Source: Hamadaea sp.
GTDB taxonomy: Bacteria; Actinomycetota; Actinomycetes; Mycobacteriales; Micromonosporaceae
NCBI RefSeq assembly: GCF_013362815.1
Contig: NZ_JABFVK010000076.1
Coordinates: forward strand, 1-64,000
Reading direction: 5' to 3'
Length of the DNA: 64,000 bases
Part shown: positions 45,150 to 53,887 of the stretch, in pieces
Layout of the letters: each line of letters opens with the position of its first letter
Numbering within the stretch: the stretch's first letter is position 1
Notes under the pieces: model-generated
Told to the model about the DNA's origin: nothing
The model's database searches: none
Seen by the model: the letters and a program-made list of their open reading frames with translations, nothing else
Made by a program: the position numbers and the translations under genes

Positions 45150-46097
45150 ATGACAGTCACCGCACCCGCCACCGACCAGGTGACCGGGTCGAACGCGACC
45201 TTGCGGGCGTTCCTGCACGGGCTGCCCGGCGTGGACAAGGTGGGAGCCGACGCCCGCGCCGCCGCGCTCGGCACCCGTTCGATCAAGACGTCGTCGAAGG
45301 TGTTCGCGATCGACCTCGCGATCAGCATGGTCGACCTGACGACGCTGGAGGGCGCGGACACTCCGGGCAAGGTCCGGGCGCTGGCGACCAAGGCGCTGCG
45401 GCCGGATCCGCTCGACCCGAGTTGCCCGGCCGCGGCCGCCGTCTGCGTCTACCCGTCGATGGTCGCCGACGTGCGGGAGATCGTGGCGGGGTCCACGGTC
45501 AAGATCGCCAGCGTGGCCACGGCGTTCCCGGCGGGGCAGGCGTCGCTGAGGGTCAAGATCGACGACGTACGCGACGCGGTGGCCGCCGGCGCGGACGAGA
45601 TCGACATGGTGATCAACCGGGGTTCTTTCCTGGCCGGCCGCTACCTCGAGGTGTTCGAGGAGATCGTGGCGGTCAAGGAGGCCTGCGGCGACGCCCGGCT
45701 CAAGGTGATCATGGAGACCGGCGAGCTGGTGACCTACGACAACGTACGCCGGGCGTCGTGGCTGTCCATGCTCGCCGGGGCGGACTTCATCAAGACGTCG
45801 ACGGGCAAGATCTCGCCGGCCGCCACACCGCCGGTGACCCTGATCATGCTGGAGGCCGTTCGGGACTTCCTGGCGACGACCGGCCGGAAGGTCGGCGTGA
45901 AGCCCGCCGGAGGCATCCGGACGTCGAAGGACGCGATCAAGTACCTCGTGCTCGTCAACGAGACGGCCGGCGACGGCTGGCTGGACCCGCACTGGTTCCG
46001 GTTCGGCGCCTCGTCGCTGCTCAACGACCTGCTGCTGCAGCGCAACAAGATGAAGACCGGGCATTACTCCGGTCCCGACTACGTCACTCTGGACTGA
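45150..46097 (+). CDS. deoC: Deoxyribose-phosphate aldolase
   Basis: 315 residues, the long actinobacterial form (E. coli DeoC is about 260). It splits 2-deoxyribose 5-phosphate to glyceraldehyde 3-phosphate and acetaldehyde. KIASVATAFPAGQ carries the proton-relay region, EIDMVINRGSFL the Asp, GADFIKTSTGK the Schiff-base Lys and VKPAGGIRT the second Lys. The two aldehyde dehydrogenases downstream (5-bp and overlapping spacing) could oxidise the acetaldehyde released. ATG 45150 follows a -10 box by 7 nt. Confidence 0.95.
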   Translation: MTVTAPATDQVTGSNATLRAFLHGLPGVDKVGADARAAALGTRSIKTSSKVFAIDLAISMVDLTTLEGADTPGKVRALATKALRPDPLDPSCPAAAAVCVYPSMVADVREIVAGSTVKIASVATAFPAGQASLRVKIDDVRDAVAAGADEIDMVINRGSFLAGRYLEVFEEIVAVKEACGDARLKVIMETGELVTYDNVRRASWLSMLAGADFIKTSTGKISPAATPPVTLIMLEAVRDFLATTGRKVGVKPAGGIRTSKDAIKYLVLVNETAGDGWLDPHWFRFGASSLLNDLLLQRNKMKTGHYSGPDYVTLD

Positions 46098-46102
46098 GCG
46101 TC

Positions 46103-47533
46103 ATGGCTGTTTTCGAGTACGCGCCCGCGCCCGAGTCGCGTGCGATCGTCAACCTGAAGCCCTCGTACGGGCTGTTCATCGACGGTGAGTTCGTCGAGGG
46201 CACGGAGACGTTCAAGTCGATCTCCCCCGCGTCGGAGGAGGTGCTCGCCGAGGTCGCGAACGCGACCGAGGCCGACGTCGACCGAGCGGTCGCGGCGGCG
46301 CGGCGGGCGTACGAGAAGGTCTGGGGGCCGATGTCGGGGGCGGAGCGGGCCAAGTACCTGTTCCGGATCGCCCGGCTGATCCAGGAGCGCAGCCGCGAGC
46401 TGGCCGTGCTGGAGTCGCTGGACAACGGCAAGCCGATCCGCGAGTCCCGGGACGTCGACCTGCCGCTGGTGGCCGCGCACTTCTTCTACTACGCGGGCTG
46501 GGCGGACAAGCTCGACCATGCCGGCTACGGCCCGAACCCGAAGCCGCACGGCGTCGCCGGGCAGATCATCCCGTGGAACTTCCCGCTGCTCATGCTCGCG
46601 TGGAAGATCGCGCCCGCGCTCGCTGCCGGGAACACCGTGGTGCTCAAGCCGGCTGAGACGACTCCGCTGACGGCGTTGCTGTTCGCCGAGATCTGCCAGC
46701 AGGCCGACCTGCCGCCGGGCGTGGTCAACATCGTCACGGGCGCGGGTGCGACCGGGGCGGCGCTGGTCAACCACCCGGACGTCGACAAGGTCGCGTTCAC
46801 CGGGTCGACCGAGGTCGGCCGGATCATCGCCAAGGCGGTGGCCGGGACGAAGAAGAAGGTCACCCTGGAACTGGGCGGCAAGGCGGCCAACATCGTCTTC
46901 GAGGACGCGGCGATCGACCAGGCGGTCGAGGGCATCGTCAACGGGATCTTCTTCAACCAGGGGCACGTCTGCTGCGCCGGGTCGCGGCTGCTCGTCCAGG
47001 AGTCGGTGGCCGACGAGGTGCTGGAGTCGCTCAAGCGCCGGATGGCGACCTTGCGGCTCGGCGACCCGCTCGACAAGAACACCGACATCGGCGCGATCAA
47101 CTCGGCCGAGCAGCTGGCCCGGATCAAGGAGCTGACGGCGGCCGGTTCGCAGGAGGGCGCCGAGGTCTGGTCGCCGCCGTGTGAGCTGCCCGCGCGCGGA
47201 TTCTGGTTCGCGCCGACGATCTTCACCGGCGTGTCGCAGGCTCATCGGATCGCCCGCGAGGAGATCTTCGGCCCGGTCCTGTCGGTGCTGACCTTCCGAA
47301 CCCCGGCCGAGGCCATCGAGAAGGCCAACAACACGCCGTACGGACTGTCCGCCGGGATCTGGACCGAGAAGGGCTCCCGCATCCTCGCCGTCGCCGACCA
47401 GCTGCGCGCCGGGGTGGTCTGGGCCAACACCTTCAACAAGTTCGACCCGACGTCGCCGTTCGGCGGTTACAAGGAGTCCGGTTACGGTCGCGAAGGCGGC
47501 CGCCACGGCCTGGAGGCGTACCTTGCCCACTAA
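46103..47533 (+). CDS. Aldehyde dehydrogenase
   Basis: 476 residues from ATG 46103, 5 bp after the deoC stop. NAD(P)-dependent oxidation of an aldehyde to the acid. IIPWNFPLLMLAWKIAPALAAGNTVVLKPAE is the cofactor-binding part of the family, FTGSTEVGR the nucleotide loop, LELGGKAANIVF holds the general base Glu and NQGHVCCAGSRLLV the catalytic cysteines (about residue 287). Operon position suggests that acetaldehyde from DeoC is the substrate. Confidence 0.94.
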   Translation: MAVFEYAPAPESRAIVNLKPSYGLFIDGEFVEGTETFKSISPASEEVLAEVANATEADVDRAVAAARRAYEKVWGPMSGAERAKYLFRIARLIQERSRELAVLESLDNGKPIRESRDVDLPLVAAHFFYYAGWADKLDHAGYGPNPKPHGVAGQIIPWNFPLLMLAWKIAPALAAGNTVVLKPAETTPLTALLFAEICQQADLPPGVVNIVTGAGATGAALVNHPDVDKVAFTGSTEVGRIIAKAVAGTKKKVTLELGGKAANIVFEDAAIDQAVEGIVNGIFFNQGHVCCAGSRLLVQESVADEVLESLKRRMATLRLGDPLDKNTDIGAINSAEQLARIKELTAAGSQEGAEVWSPPCELPARGFWFAPTIFTGVSQAHRIAREEIFGPVLSVLTFRTPAEAIEKANNTPYGLSAGIWTEKGSRILAVADQLRAGVVWANTFNKFDPTSPFGGYKESGYGREGGRHGLEAYLAH

Positions 47534-48434
47534 GGACAGCGCTACCAAGGACAGCGCTCGGCTCGCGGTCCGGAAGACCTACAAGCTCTTCATCGGGGGC
47601 GCGTTCCCGCGCAGCGAGTCCGGCCGCAGCTACGTCGTCACCGATGCGAAGGGTCAGTTCGTGGCCAACGCCTCCCAAGCCTCCCGCAAGGACGCACGCG
47701 ACGCCGTACTGGCGGCTCGGGGCGCTGTCGCCAAGTGGTCCGGCGCGACGGCGTACAACCGGGGTCAGATCTTGTATCGCGTGGCCGAAATGCTCGAGGG
47801 TCGCCGCGAGCAGTTCGTCGCGGAACTGCGGGCTTTCGGGGTGAGCGCGACCGCGGCCACGCTCGAGGTCGACGCGGCGATCGATCGATGGGTTTGGTAC
47901 GCGGGCTGGAGCGACAAGGTCGCGCAGGTCGTGGGCGGGGCGAACCCGGTGGCCGGGCCGTTCTTCAACATCTCCGCGCCCGAGCCGACGGGCGTCGTCG
48001 CGCTGGTGGCCCCGCGTGAGCCCGCGCTGTTGGGGCTGGTCAGCGTGGTGGCACCCGCAATCGTCACCGGCAACACAGTGGTGGTGATCGCGAGCGAGCC
48101 GCGGCCGACGCCGGCGATCACGCTGGCCGAGGTACTGGCCACATCGGACCTGCCGGGCGGCGTGGTGAACATCCTGACCGGCTCGCCGGCCGAGATCGCG
48201 CCCTGGCTGGCCTCGCACTCCGACGTGAACGGCCTGGACCTGGCCGGGATCGAAGACGCCCAGCTCGCGACGGATCTGGAGATCGCGGCGGCCGACACGC
48301 TCAAGCGCCTGGTACGCCCGGCTGCGGTGGACTGGACCGCCGACCCCGGCTTGAGCCGGATGACGCCGTTCCTGGAGACCAAGACGGTCTGGCACCCGAA
48401 GAGCTTCGAGGGCGCGAAGGGCACGGCCTACTAG
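47523..48434 (+). CDS. Aldehyde dehydrogenase-like protein lacking the catalytic half
   Basis: 303 residues. The TTG start is supported by GGAGG (47512-47516) 6 nt upstream and overlaps the previous gene by 11 bp. The first ~230 residues follow an ALDH N-terminal/cofactor domain (KTYKLFIGGAFPR, GVVALVAPREPALLGL, VVNILTGSP), but the sequence then ends in a short unrelated tail: there is no FTGS loop, no base glutamate and no catalytic cysteine. It is therefore an intact short paralogue, not a frameshift, probably a structural or regulatory partner of the full-length enzyme. Its start has an in-frame AAGGACAGCGCT duplication. Confidence 0.85.
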   Translation: MPTKDSATKDSARLAVRKTYKLFIGGAFPRSESGRSYVVTDAKGQFVANASQASRKDARDAVLAARGAVAKWSGATAYNRGQILYRVAEMLEGRREQFVAELRAFGVSATAATLEVDAAIDRWVWYAGWSDKVAQVVGGANPVAGPFFNISAPEPTGVVALVAPREPALLGLVSVVAPAIVTGNTVVVIASEPRPTPAITLAEVLATSDLPGGVVNILTGSPAEIAPWLASHSDVNGLDLAGIEDAQLATDLEIAAADTLKRLVRPAAVDWTADPGLSRMTPFLETKTVWHPKSFEGAKGTAY

Positions 48435-48520
48435 CCGTCTCCACCTAGGGGATGTGATTTGGGGGACTCGTCGGGGGGATTCCCGATCCGTGGGAGAAGG
48501 CTGGTAAGTAGCTTGATCCC

Positions 48521-49744
48521 GTGAGTGTCCTGGAGATCGCGCGGTTGCAGTTCGCGACCACCACCATCATCCATTTCCTGTTCGTCCTGCTGACGCTGGG
48601 ACTGGTGACGCTGCTGGTCGTGTTGCAGACGACCTGGGCGATCACGAAGAAGCCGATCTACGAGCGGCATACCCGATTCTGGGGTCGCCTCTACGTGATC
48701 AACTACTTCCTCGGCATCGCCACCGGGGTGGTCCTGGAGTTGCAGTTCGGCACGAACTGGAGCGGGTTGTCGCACTATCTCGGCAACGTCTTCGGCGCTC
48801 CGCTCGCGATGGAGACGATCGTCGCGTTCTTCCTGGAGTCGACCTTCCTCGGACTCTGGATCTTCGGCTGGGGCCGGCTGAACCGCTGGGTGCATACCGC
48901 GCTGATCTGGCTGGTGGCGCTGACCGCGTACGCGAGTGTCTTCTGGATCATGGCGGCCAACTCGTTCCTCCAGCACCCGGTCGGCTACGCCAAGGGCGCC
49001 GACGGCGTCATCCGGCTCACCGATGTCGGCGCGCTCCTCACCAACGGCTCCTTCGTCATGGCGCTCCCCCACGTCGTGTCCGCCGGGATCGCCGTCGGCG
49101 GCTTCGTGATGGCCGGCATCAGCGCGTGGCACTTCACCCGGCGTACGCCGGAAGTGGAGTTCTTCCGCAAGTCGTTGCGGCTCGGCGTGGTGACGGCGGC
49201 CATCGGCGGATTCTTCGTGGTGGGCTTCGGCTACGCCCAGTTCGGCTTCGTCTCCGACCTCCAGCCGACGAAGTTCGGCGACGACGCGGCGAAAGCCGCG
49301 GCGGTCACGGACTTCACCGCGCGCTTCGGTGCCGGCGATTATTCGCTGCCGGTGTACGCAAGTGTCGGCCTCGGCTTCATGATCCTGATCGGCAACCTGT
49401 TGCCCTTGGTGATGTTCTTCATCCCACTGTTCTTCCGGGACTGGATCATCCGCTGGCGGTTCCCGCTTTACCTGCTGCTCCTGGCGATCCCGCTGCCGTT
49501 CCTGGCCGCCATCCTCGGCTGGCTGTTCCGGGAGGGCGGACGGCAGCCGTTCGCGGCCTACGGACTGCTCCGCTTGGAGGACGCGATCACTCCGGGCGGC
49601 TCACCCGGTGGGATGCTGACGGCGTACGTGGTCTTCACGGCGATCCTCGTCGCGCTGGCGATCACCGACTGGGTGCTGATCGCCCGCGCCGCCCATCGCG
49701 GCCCGGTGGAACCCGCCCCCGACGCCCTGAACCCGCTGGCCTAA
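48521..49744 (+). CDS. cydA: Cytochrome bd-type oxidase subunit I, short form
   Basis: 407 residues from GTG 48521; family members are usually 440-520. About nine membrane helices are predicted. RLQFATTTIIHFLFV carries the first haem His, LPHVVSAG the second, and REGGRQPFAAYG is the GRQPW region with Trp replaced by Phe. The Q-loop is short (DLQPTKFGDDAAKAAAV); the Lys of QPxK is kept, but the usual downstream Glu is not. Subunit I of a membrane quinol oxidase reducing oxygen to water; quinol use is likely but the altered residues leave room for a variant. Confidence 0.88.
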   Translation: MSVLEIARLQFATTTIIHFLFVLLTLGLVTLLVVLQTTWAITKKPIYERHTRFWGRLYVINYFLGIATGVVLELQFGTNWSGLSHYLGNVFGAPLAMETIVAFFLESTFLGLWIFGWGRLNRWVHTALIWLVALTAYASVFWIMAANSFLQHPVGYAKGADGVIRLTDVGALLTNGSFVMALPHVVSAGIAVGGFVMAGISAWHFTRRTPEVEFFRKSLRLGVVTAAIGGFFVVGFGYAQFGFVSDLQPTKFGDDAAKAAAVTDFTARFGAGDYSLPVYASVGLGFMILIGNLLPLVMFFIPLFFRDWIIRWRFPLYLLLLAIPLPFLAAILGWLFREGGRQPFAAYGLLRLEDAITPGGSPGGMLTAYVVFTAILVALAITDWVLIARAAHRGPVEPAPDALNPLA

Positions 49745-49754
49745 GGAACCCGTG

Positions 49755-50435
49755 ATGACTGTTCTGCTCGCGCTGCTTTTCGGCGGCTACTTCGTCCTGG
49801 GTGGACTCGACTACGGCGTCGCCCTGGTCTCGCGAGGGCGCGCCGACCTCGACCGGGTCGCCCCACTCTTCCTCGGCAACGAGGTGTGGCTGGTGGGCGC
49901 AGTCGGCCTCCTCTTCGGGGCGTTCCCGTTGATGGAGGGCGAACTGTTGTCGCAGCAACGCGTACCGGTCGGGGTGGCTCTGCTCGGCGTCGTGATGGTG
50001 CTCTCGGCGTACGGGATGCGGCTGTTCCGGCGCAAGCCCGGCGGGGTCGGCGTACTGGACGGGGTGGCTCGCATCGGTGGGGCGCTGGCCCTGATCGGCT
50101 GGGGCGCGGCGCTGGGCGGGATCTGGCAGGGCGGCTCCTTCCACGTCAGCCTGCTGACCGGCGCGTGCTCGCTCGGTCTGCTGGCGCTGGGCGGGCTGCA
50201 CGGTTGGGCCTTCCTGAACCGGCACTGGATCGTGCTCGGTGTGACGAGCGCCGCGATCCTGGCGCTGACCGTCGCGGCGGGCAGTGTCGTGGATTGGCAG
50301 CCGGCCGACTCGGCGACCCTGGATCTGGTCCGGCCGACCGCGTACGCCCTGCTCCCGCTCGTGCTGCTGGCTCAGGCGGCGACCTGGTGGATGTTCCGTA
50401 CGCGACACCCCCGCCAGGCTCCCGTGGTGAGCTGA
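49755..50435 (+). CDS. cydB: Cytochrome bd-type oxidase subunit II, short form
   Basis: 226 residues from ATG 49755 (AAGGAA 6 nt upstream), against ~335-380 in common CydB proteins. It begins FGGYFVLGGLDYGVALV and APLFLGNEVWLVGAVGLLFGAFP, matching conserved segments of the first two helices, and about seven helices are predicted instead of nine. The frame is intact to a natural stop, so this is a short subfamily and not a broken gene. Functions as the partner of CydA; spacing of 10 bp shows an operon. Confidence 0.88.
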   Translation: MTVLLALLFGGYFVLGGLDYGVALVSRGRADLDRVAPLFLGNEVWLVGAVGLLFGAFPLMEGELLSQQRVPVGVALLGVVMVLSAYGMRLFRRKPGGVGVLDGVARIGGALALIGWGAALGGIWQGGSFHVSLLTGACSLGLLALGGLHGWAFLNRHWIVLGVTSAAILALTVAAGSVVDWQPADSATLDLVRPTAYALLPLVLLAQAATWWMFRTRHPRQAPVVS

Positions 50436-50458
50436 GCCGGATCTGCTTCACTGCCAGC

Positions 50459-52135
50459 ATGCGGCCTTTCGATCCTCGGCTGCTCCGGGCGGCTCCGGCG
50501 GCCCGGGGTGACGCGGCGCTGCTCGCGGCGTCCGGCGTCGGCGTGGCAGTGGCCGCGGTCGGTTCGGCGTACGCCTTGGCGCGGACGCTCGCGGCGGCCG
50601 CGGACGGCCGGTTGGACACGGCCGCCCTGGCCGGCTTCGTCGTCGCGCTCGGTCTACGCGCACTGCTCGCCGCGGCGAGCGGGCTGGCCGCGGCCCGCAT
50701 GTCGGCCACGGTCAAGGCGCAGCTCCGCCACGATCTGCTCCAGGCGGTCGGCGACCGGGGCCCGGCCTGGCTCACCGGGCAACGCGCGGGCGAGCTGGCG
50801 ACCCTCACCGGTCGGGGGCTCGACGCGCTCGACGGCTACTTCACCGGCTACCTGCCGCAGTTGATCCTCGGCGTCACCGTCCCGGCGGCGGTGCTGATCA
50901 CCCTGGCGTTCAGCGATCTGACGAGCGCGATCATCGTCCTCGTAACACTGCCGCTGCTGCCGATCTTCGGCATCCTCATCGGGTGGCAGACCCAGTCCGC
51001 CACGGAGAAGCAGTGGCGGCGACTGCAGCTGCTCGGCGGCCATTTCCTGGACATGGTGGCGGGCCTGCCCACGCTGCGCGCCTTCGGCCGCGCGCAGGCT
51101 CAAGTCACCGCAGTACGCAAAATGGCCGACCAGCATCGGATCGCCACGATGCAGACGTTGCGGATCGCCTTCCTCTCGGCGCTCGTGCTGGAACTCGTCG
51201 GCACCATCTCGGTCGCCCTCGTCGCGGTGCCGGTCGGGCTCCGGCTGCTCAGCGGCGGCCTCACTCTTTCCACCGCGCTGCTCGTGCTGCTGCTCACCCC
51301 CGAGGCGTACGCCCCGCTCCGGGCGGCGGGCAGCCGGTTCCACGCCAGCATGGAAGGGCTGACCGCGCTCGACCAGGCGTTCACCCTGATCGGCTCGGCT
51401 CAAGATCAGCACCAGATCACGGATACGCAGGCTTCCGAGGCCTCAGATGGCCTGCGTAACCGTGATCTGCAGGAAAAGACAGTGGCGCGGCTCGACCGCG
51501 TGACGGTCGAGTACGAGCGGGGACCGGCGCTTAACGACGTCAGCCTCGACATCCGGCGCGGCGATCGGATCGCGCTCGTCGGCCCGAGCGGCGGCGGCAA
51601 GACCACCCTCGTCGGGCTGCTGCTCGGCTTCGTCACGCCGACGTCGGGAGCCGTGCTCCGGTCGGCGGAAGACCTCGAAGTGTGGCGACGCAAACTCGCC
51701 TGGGTACCGCAGAAGGCCCACCTCTTCGCGGCCACCCTCGCCGAGAACATCGCTCTCGGTGCACCCGACGCGACTCAGGTCGAGATCGAGGCCGCCGCGA
51801 AAGCCGCCCATCTCGACGAGGTCGTCGCCAGCCTGCCGGCCGGACTCGACACGCCCCTCGGCGAGCGCGGTCACGGCCTGTCCAGCGGGGAACGTCAGCG
51901 ACTTGCCCTGGCCCGCGCCTTTCTGCGTACTCATAGTGAATTGATCTTGTTGGACGAGCCGACCTCGCGCCTGGACGCGAAGAGCGAGCAGGCGGTGATC
52001 GACGCGACCGAACGCCTGGTCGCGGGCCGGACCGCGGTGTTCGTGGCGCATCGGCCCGCGATGCTGCGGCTGGCCACGCGGATCATCCACGTCGAGGACG
52101 GACGCCTGACCGAACGCGCGGCGGTGACGGCATGA
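50459..52135 (+). CDS. cydD: Thiol reductant ABC exporter subunit CydD, with in-frame palindromic insert
   Basis: 558 residues. A six-helix membrane domain (1-320) is followed by an ATPase domain (about 345-558) with Walker A GPSGGGKTT, signature LSSGERQRLALA and Walker B LILLDEPTSRLD. CydDC is a heterodimeric exporter of thiols (and haem-linked functions) needed to assemble bd oxidase, consistent with cydAB upstream. Codons for about residues 319-337 (TDTQASEASDGL...) are a family A palindrome (51413-51469), placed between the membrane and ATPase domains without disturbing the frame. ATG 50459 lies 23 bp after cydB. Confidence 0.93.
   Translation: MRPFDPRLLRAAPAARGDAALLAASGVGVAVAAVGSAYALARTLAAAADGRLDTAALAGFVVALGLRALLAAASGLAAARMSATVKAQLRHDLLQAVGDRGPAWLTGQRAGELATLTGRGLDALDGYFTGYLPQLILGVTVPAAVLITLAFSDLTSAIIVLVTLPLLPIFGILIGWQTQSATEKQWRRLQLLGGHFLDMVAGLPTLRAFGRAQAQVTAVRKMADQHRIATMQTLRIAFLSALVLELVGTISVALVAVPVGLRLLSGGLTLSTALLVLLLTPEAYAPLRAAGSRFHASMEGLTALDQAFTLIGSAQDQHQITDTQASEASDGLRNRDLQEKTVARLDRVTVEYERGPALNDVSLDIRRGDRIALVGPSGGGKTTLVGLLLGFVTPTSGAVLRSAEDLEVWRRKLAWVPQKAHLFAATLAENIALGAPDATQVEIEAAAKAAHLDEVVASLPAGLDTPLGERGHGLSSGERQRLALARAFLRTHSELILLDEPTSRLDAKSEQAVIDATERLVAGRTAVFVAHRPAMLRLATRIIHVEDGRLTERAAVTA
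51413..51469. repeat. GATC-tipped palindrome, family A copy 3, inside cydD
   Basis: CAGATCACGGATACGCAGGC and its complement near the right end (one mismatch) with an ~16-nt centre. It is 57 bp, a multiple of three, and is translated as part of the CydD linker. It is related to the intergenic copies at 19941 and 29006. Confidence 0.85.
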
Positions 52136-53826
52136 GGTGGGATCTATTTCGGCCGATGCTGTGGCGTCTGGGCGGCGCAGGGCTACTCGCGACCGTCACG
52201 GAACTGTCCGGCCTGGGGCTCATGGCCACCGCGACGTGGCTGCTCATGACCGCGGCCGGCCAGCCGCCGATCACCGCGCTCACCGTCGCCATCGTCACGG
52301 TCCGGGCGCTGGCGATCTCTCGGGGAGCTTTCCGGTACGCCGAACGCCTCGCCGGGCACGACGCCGTGCTTCGCATCGTGACCGAGGTACGCGCGCGGGT
52401 GTTCGCGAACCTCGCGAGCCGGCCTGAACTAGTCGCACGCCGGGGTGACGCACTGTCGCGCATGGTCTCCGATGTGGACGCCGTGCAGGACCTCGTCGTA
52501 CGCGTAGCGCTCCCGGCCTTCGCGGCGACGCTGGCCGGTGTGGTGGCGGTGGCCGCCGCGATCGCCGTCGACCCGCTCGCCGGACTCGTCCTCGCGGTAG
52601 GTCTCCTGATCTGCGGCCTGCTCCTCCCGGGCCTGGCTGCCCGGTTGACCGCCTCCGCCAGCGCGACCTTGGCCCCGCTACGGGCGGCGTACTCGGTCGC
52701 CACCATCGACCTCGTGCACGGGGCGGCCGACCTGGCCGCGTTCGGGGCGCGCGCGTCCTTCGAACAATCCGCCGCAGCCACCGCATCCGAGCTGGCCGCA
52801 GTGGAGAAGCGCCTGGCGCGGCAGGCCCTCGGCGTCGACCTCCTCGGTTCGCTCGTGATCGCCGCTACCGCTGCCGGTGTGGTGCTCGTTGCGCTCGCGC
52901 GCGACGTCCCCGGGGTGTGGATCGGCGTGCTCGCCGTCGGCACTCTCGCCGCCGGCGAGATCGCCTTGTCGCTGGTCGCTGCCGCTCGGAAGCGCTCCGA
53001 GATCTCCGGGGCGCTCGCTCGCCTTCGGCCGCTCCTCTCCCCCGTGCCGTCCGGCGCTTCGGCCGCGTCCGCCGCTCCGGGCGCGTCCGCCGCTCCGGCC
53101 GCGCAAGATCCGCGCTGGATCAGGGATCAGGGTCGAATCTTGGTCCAAGATTCGACCGAGAACCCTGATCCAGGGCCGATGCCACCGACGCCGCCAACGC
53201 CGCAGGCGATGGAGCTGGACGCCGTAACGGTCCGCTACCGGGAAGGTGGCGCACCCGCGCTCGAACACTTCTCACTCAGCCTGCCGCCGGGGTCGAAGAC
53301 CGCCCTCGTCGGCCCGAGCGGAGCCGGCAAGTCCACAGTGCTCGGTCTCCTCGCCGGTGCGATCCAACCCAGCGACGGCGTGGTTCGGTACGCCGGCGAG
53401 CCGCTGCCGGAGGAGGCGTACGAGCTGGTGGGTGGGCTTTTCGCCGATGCCGCCGTGTTCCATGCGAGCGTGCTGGAGAACGTGACCCTGGGACGTCCGT
53501 CCACGATGGAGGAACGCGCCGCCGCCGCCGAGGCCGCAGGGCTGCTCGACTGGATCGAAGCGCAGCCGGACGGCTGGGACACGCTGGTCGGCGAGGAGGG
53601 CGCGGCGATGTCGGGCGGTCAGCGGCAACGGCTGACGCTGGCGCGAGCACTGCTCCACGCGCCGCCGGTGCTGGTGCTGGACGAACCGACCGAAGGCCTC
53701 GATCCGGTGCACGCCGACGAGGTGCTGCGCCGAGTGCTCGCGTACGCGGGCGACCGGACGGTTGTCCTGGTCACGCACCGGACGGCCGAGACGAGCGCTT
53801 TCGACACGGTCGTCCGGCTCACGTGA
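52132..53826 (+). CDS. cydC: Thiol reductant ABC exporter subunit CydC, with in-frame palindromic insert
   Basis: 564 residues; ATG overlaps the cydD stop (ATGA). Six membrane helices (1-300), an Ala/Ser-rich linker, and an ATPase domain (about 360-564) with Walker A GPSGAGKST, signature MSGGQRQRLTLA, Walker B VLVLDEPTEGLD and switch His VTHRT. It forms the exporter with CydD. The linker includes a GAS-AAP repeat (residues ~305-322) and a translated family B palindrome (53115-53173) that encodes about WIRDQGRILVQDSTENPDP. Confidence 0.93.
   Translation: MRWDLFRPMLWRLGGAGLLATVTELSGLGLMATATWLLMTAAGQPPITALTVAIVTVRALAISRGAFRYAERLAGHDAVLRIVTEVRARVFANLASRPELVARRGDALSRMVSDVDAVQDLVVRVALPAFAATLAGVVAVAAAIAVDPLAGLVLAVGLLICGLLLPGLAARLTASASATLAPLRAAYSVATIDLVHGAADLAAFGARASFEQSAAATASELAAVEKRLARQALGVDLLGSLVIAATAAGVVLVALARDVPGVWIGVLAVGTLAAGEIALSLVAAARKRSEISGALARLRPLLSPVPSGASAASAAPGASAAPAAQDPRWIRDQGRILVQDSTENPDPGPMPPTPPTPQAMELDAVTVRYREGGAPALEHFSLSLPPGSKTALVGPSGAGKSTVLGLLAGAIQPSDGVVRYAGEPLPEEAYELVGGLFADAAVFHASVLENVTLGRPSTMEERAAAAEAAGLLDWIEAQPDGWDTLVGEEGAAMSGGQRQRLTLARALLHAPPVLVLDEPTEGLDPVHADEVLRRVLAYAGDRTVVLVTHRTAETSAFDTVVRLT
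53115..53173. repeat. GATC-tipped palindrome, family B copy 4, inside cydC
   Basis: CTGGATCAGGG and CCCTGATCCAG tips, with inner arms GGTCGAATCTTGG and its complement; GGATCAGG is partly duplicated at the left tip, as in copies 2 and 3. It is wholly within the coding region of cydC. Confidence 0.85.
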
Positions 53827-53887
53827 TCATCCATAGACAACCCGCGTGACCGATGCGCGCAGTAATCCGCCGGTCACATACTGAGGC

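Noticed and set aside
47523-48434. Frameshifted aldehyde dehydrogenase pseudogene
   Set aside because: The frame is open, codon bias is normal, a perfect ribosome site precedes the start, and no remnants of the missing half follow before cydA.
49755-50435. CydB truncated by frameshift
   Set aside because: After the stop no CydB-like sequence is found in any frame before cydD, and the seven-helix protein ends cleanly, so a short subfamily is more likely.
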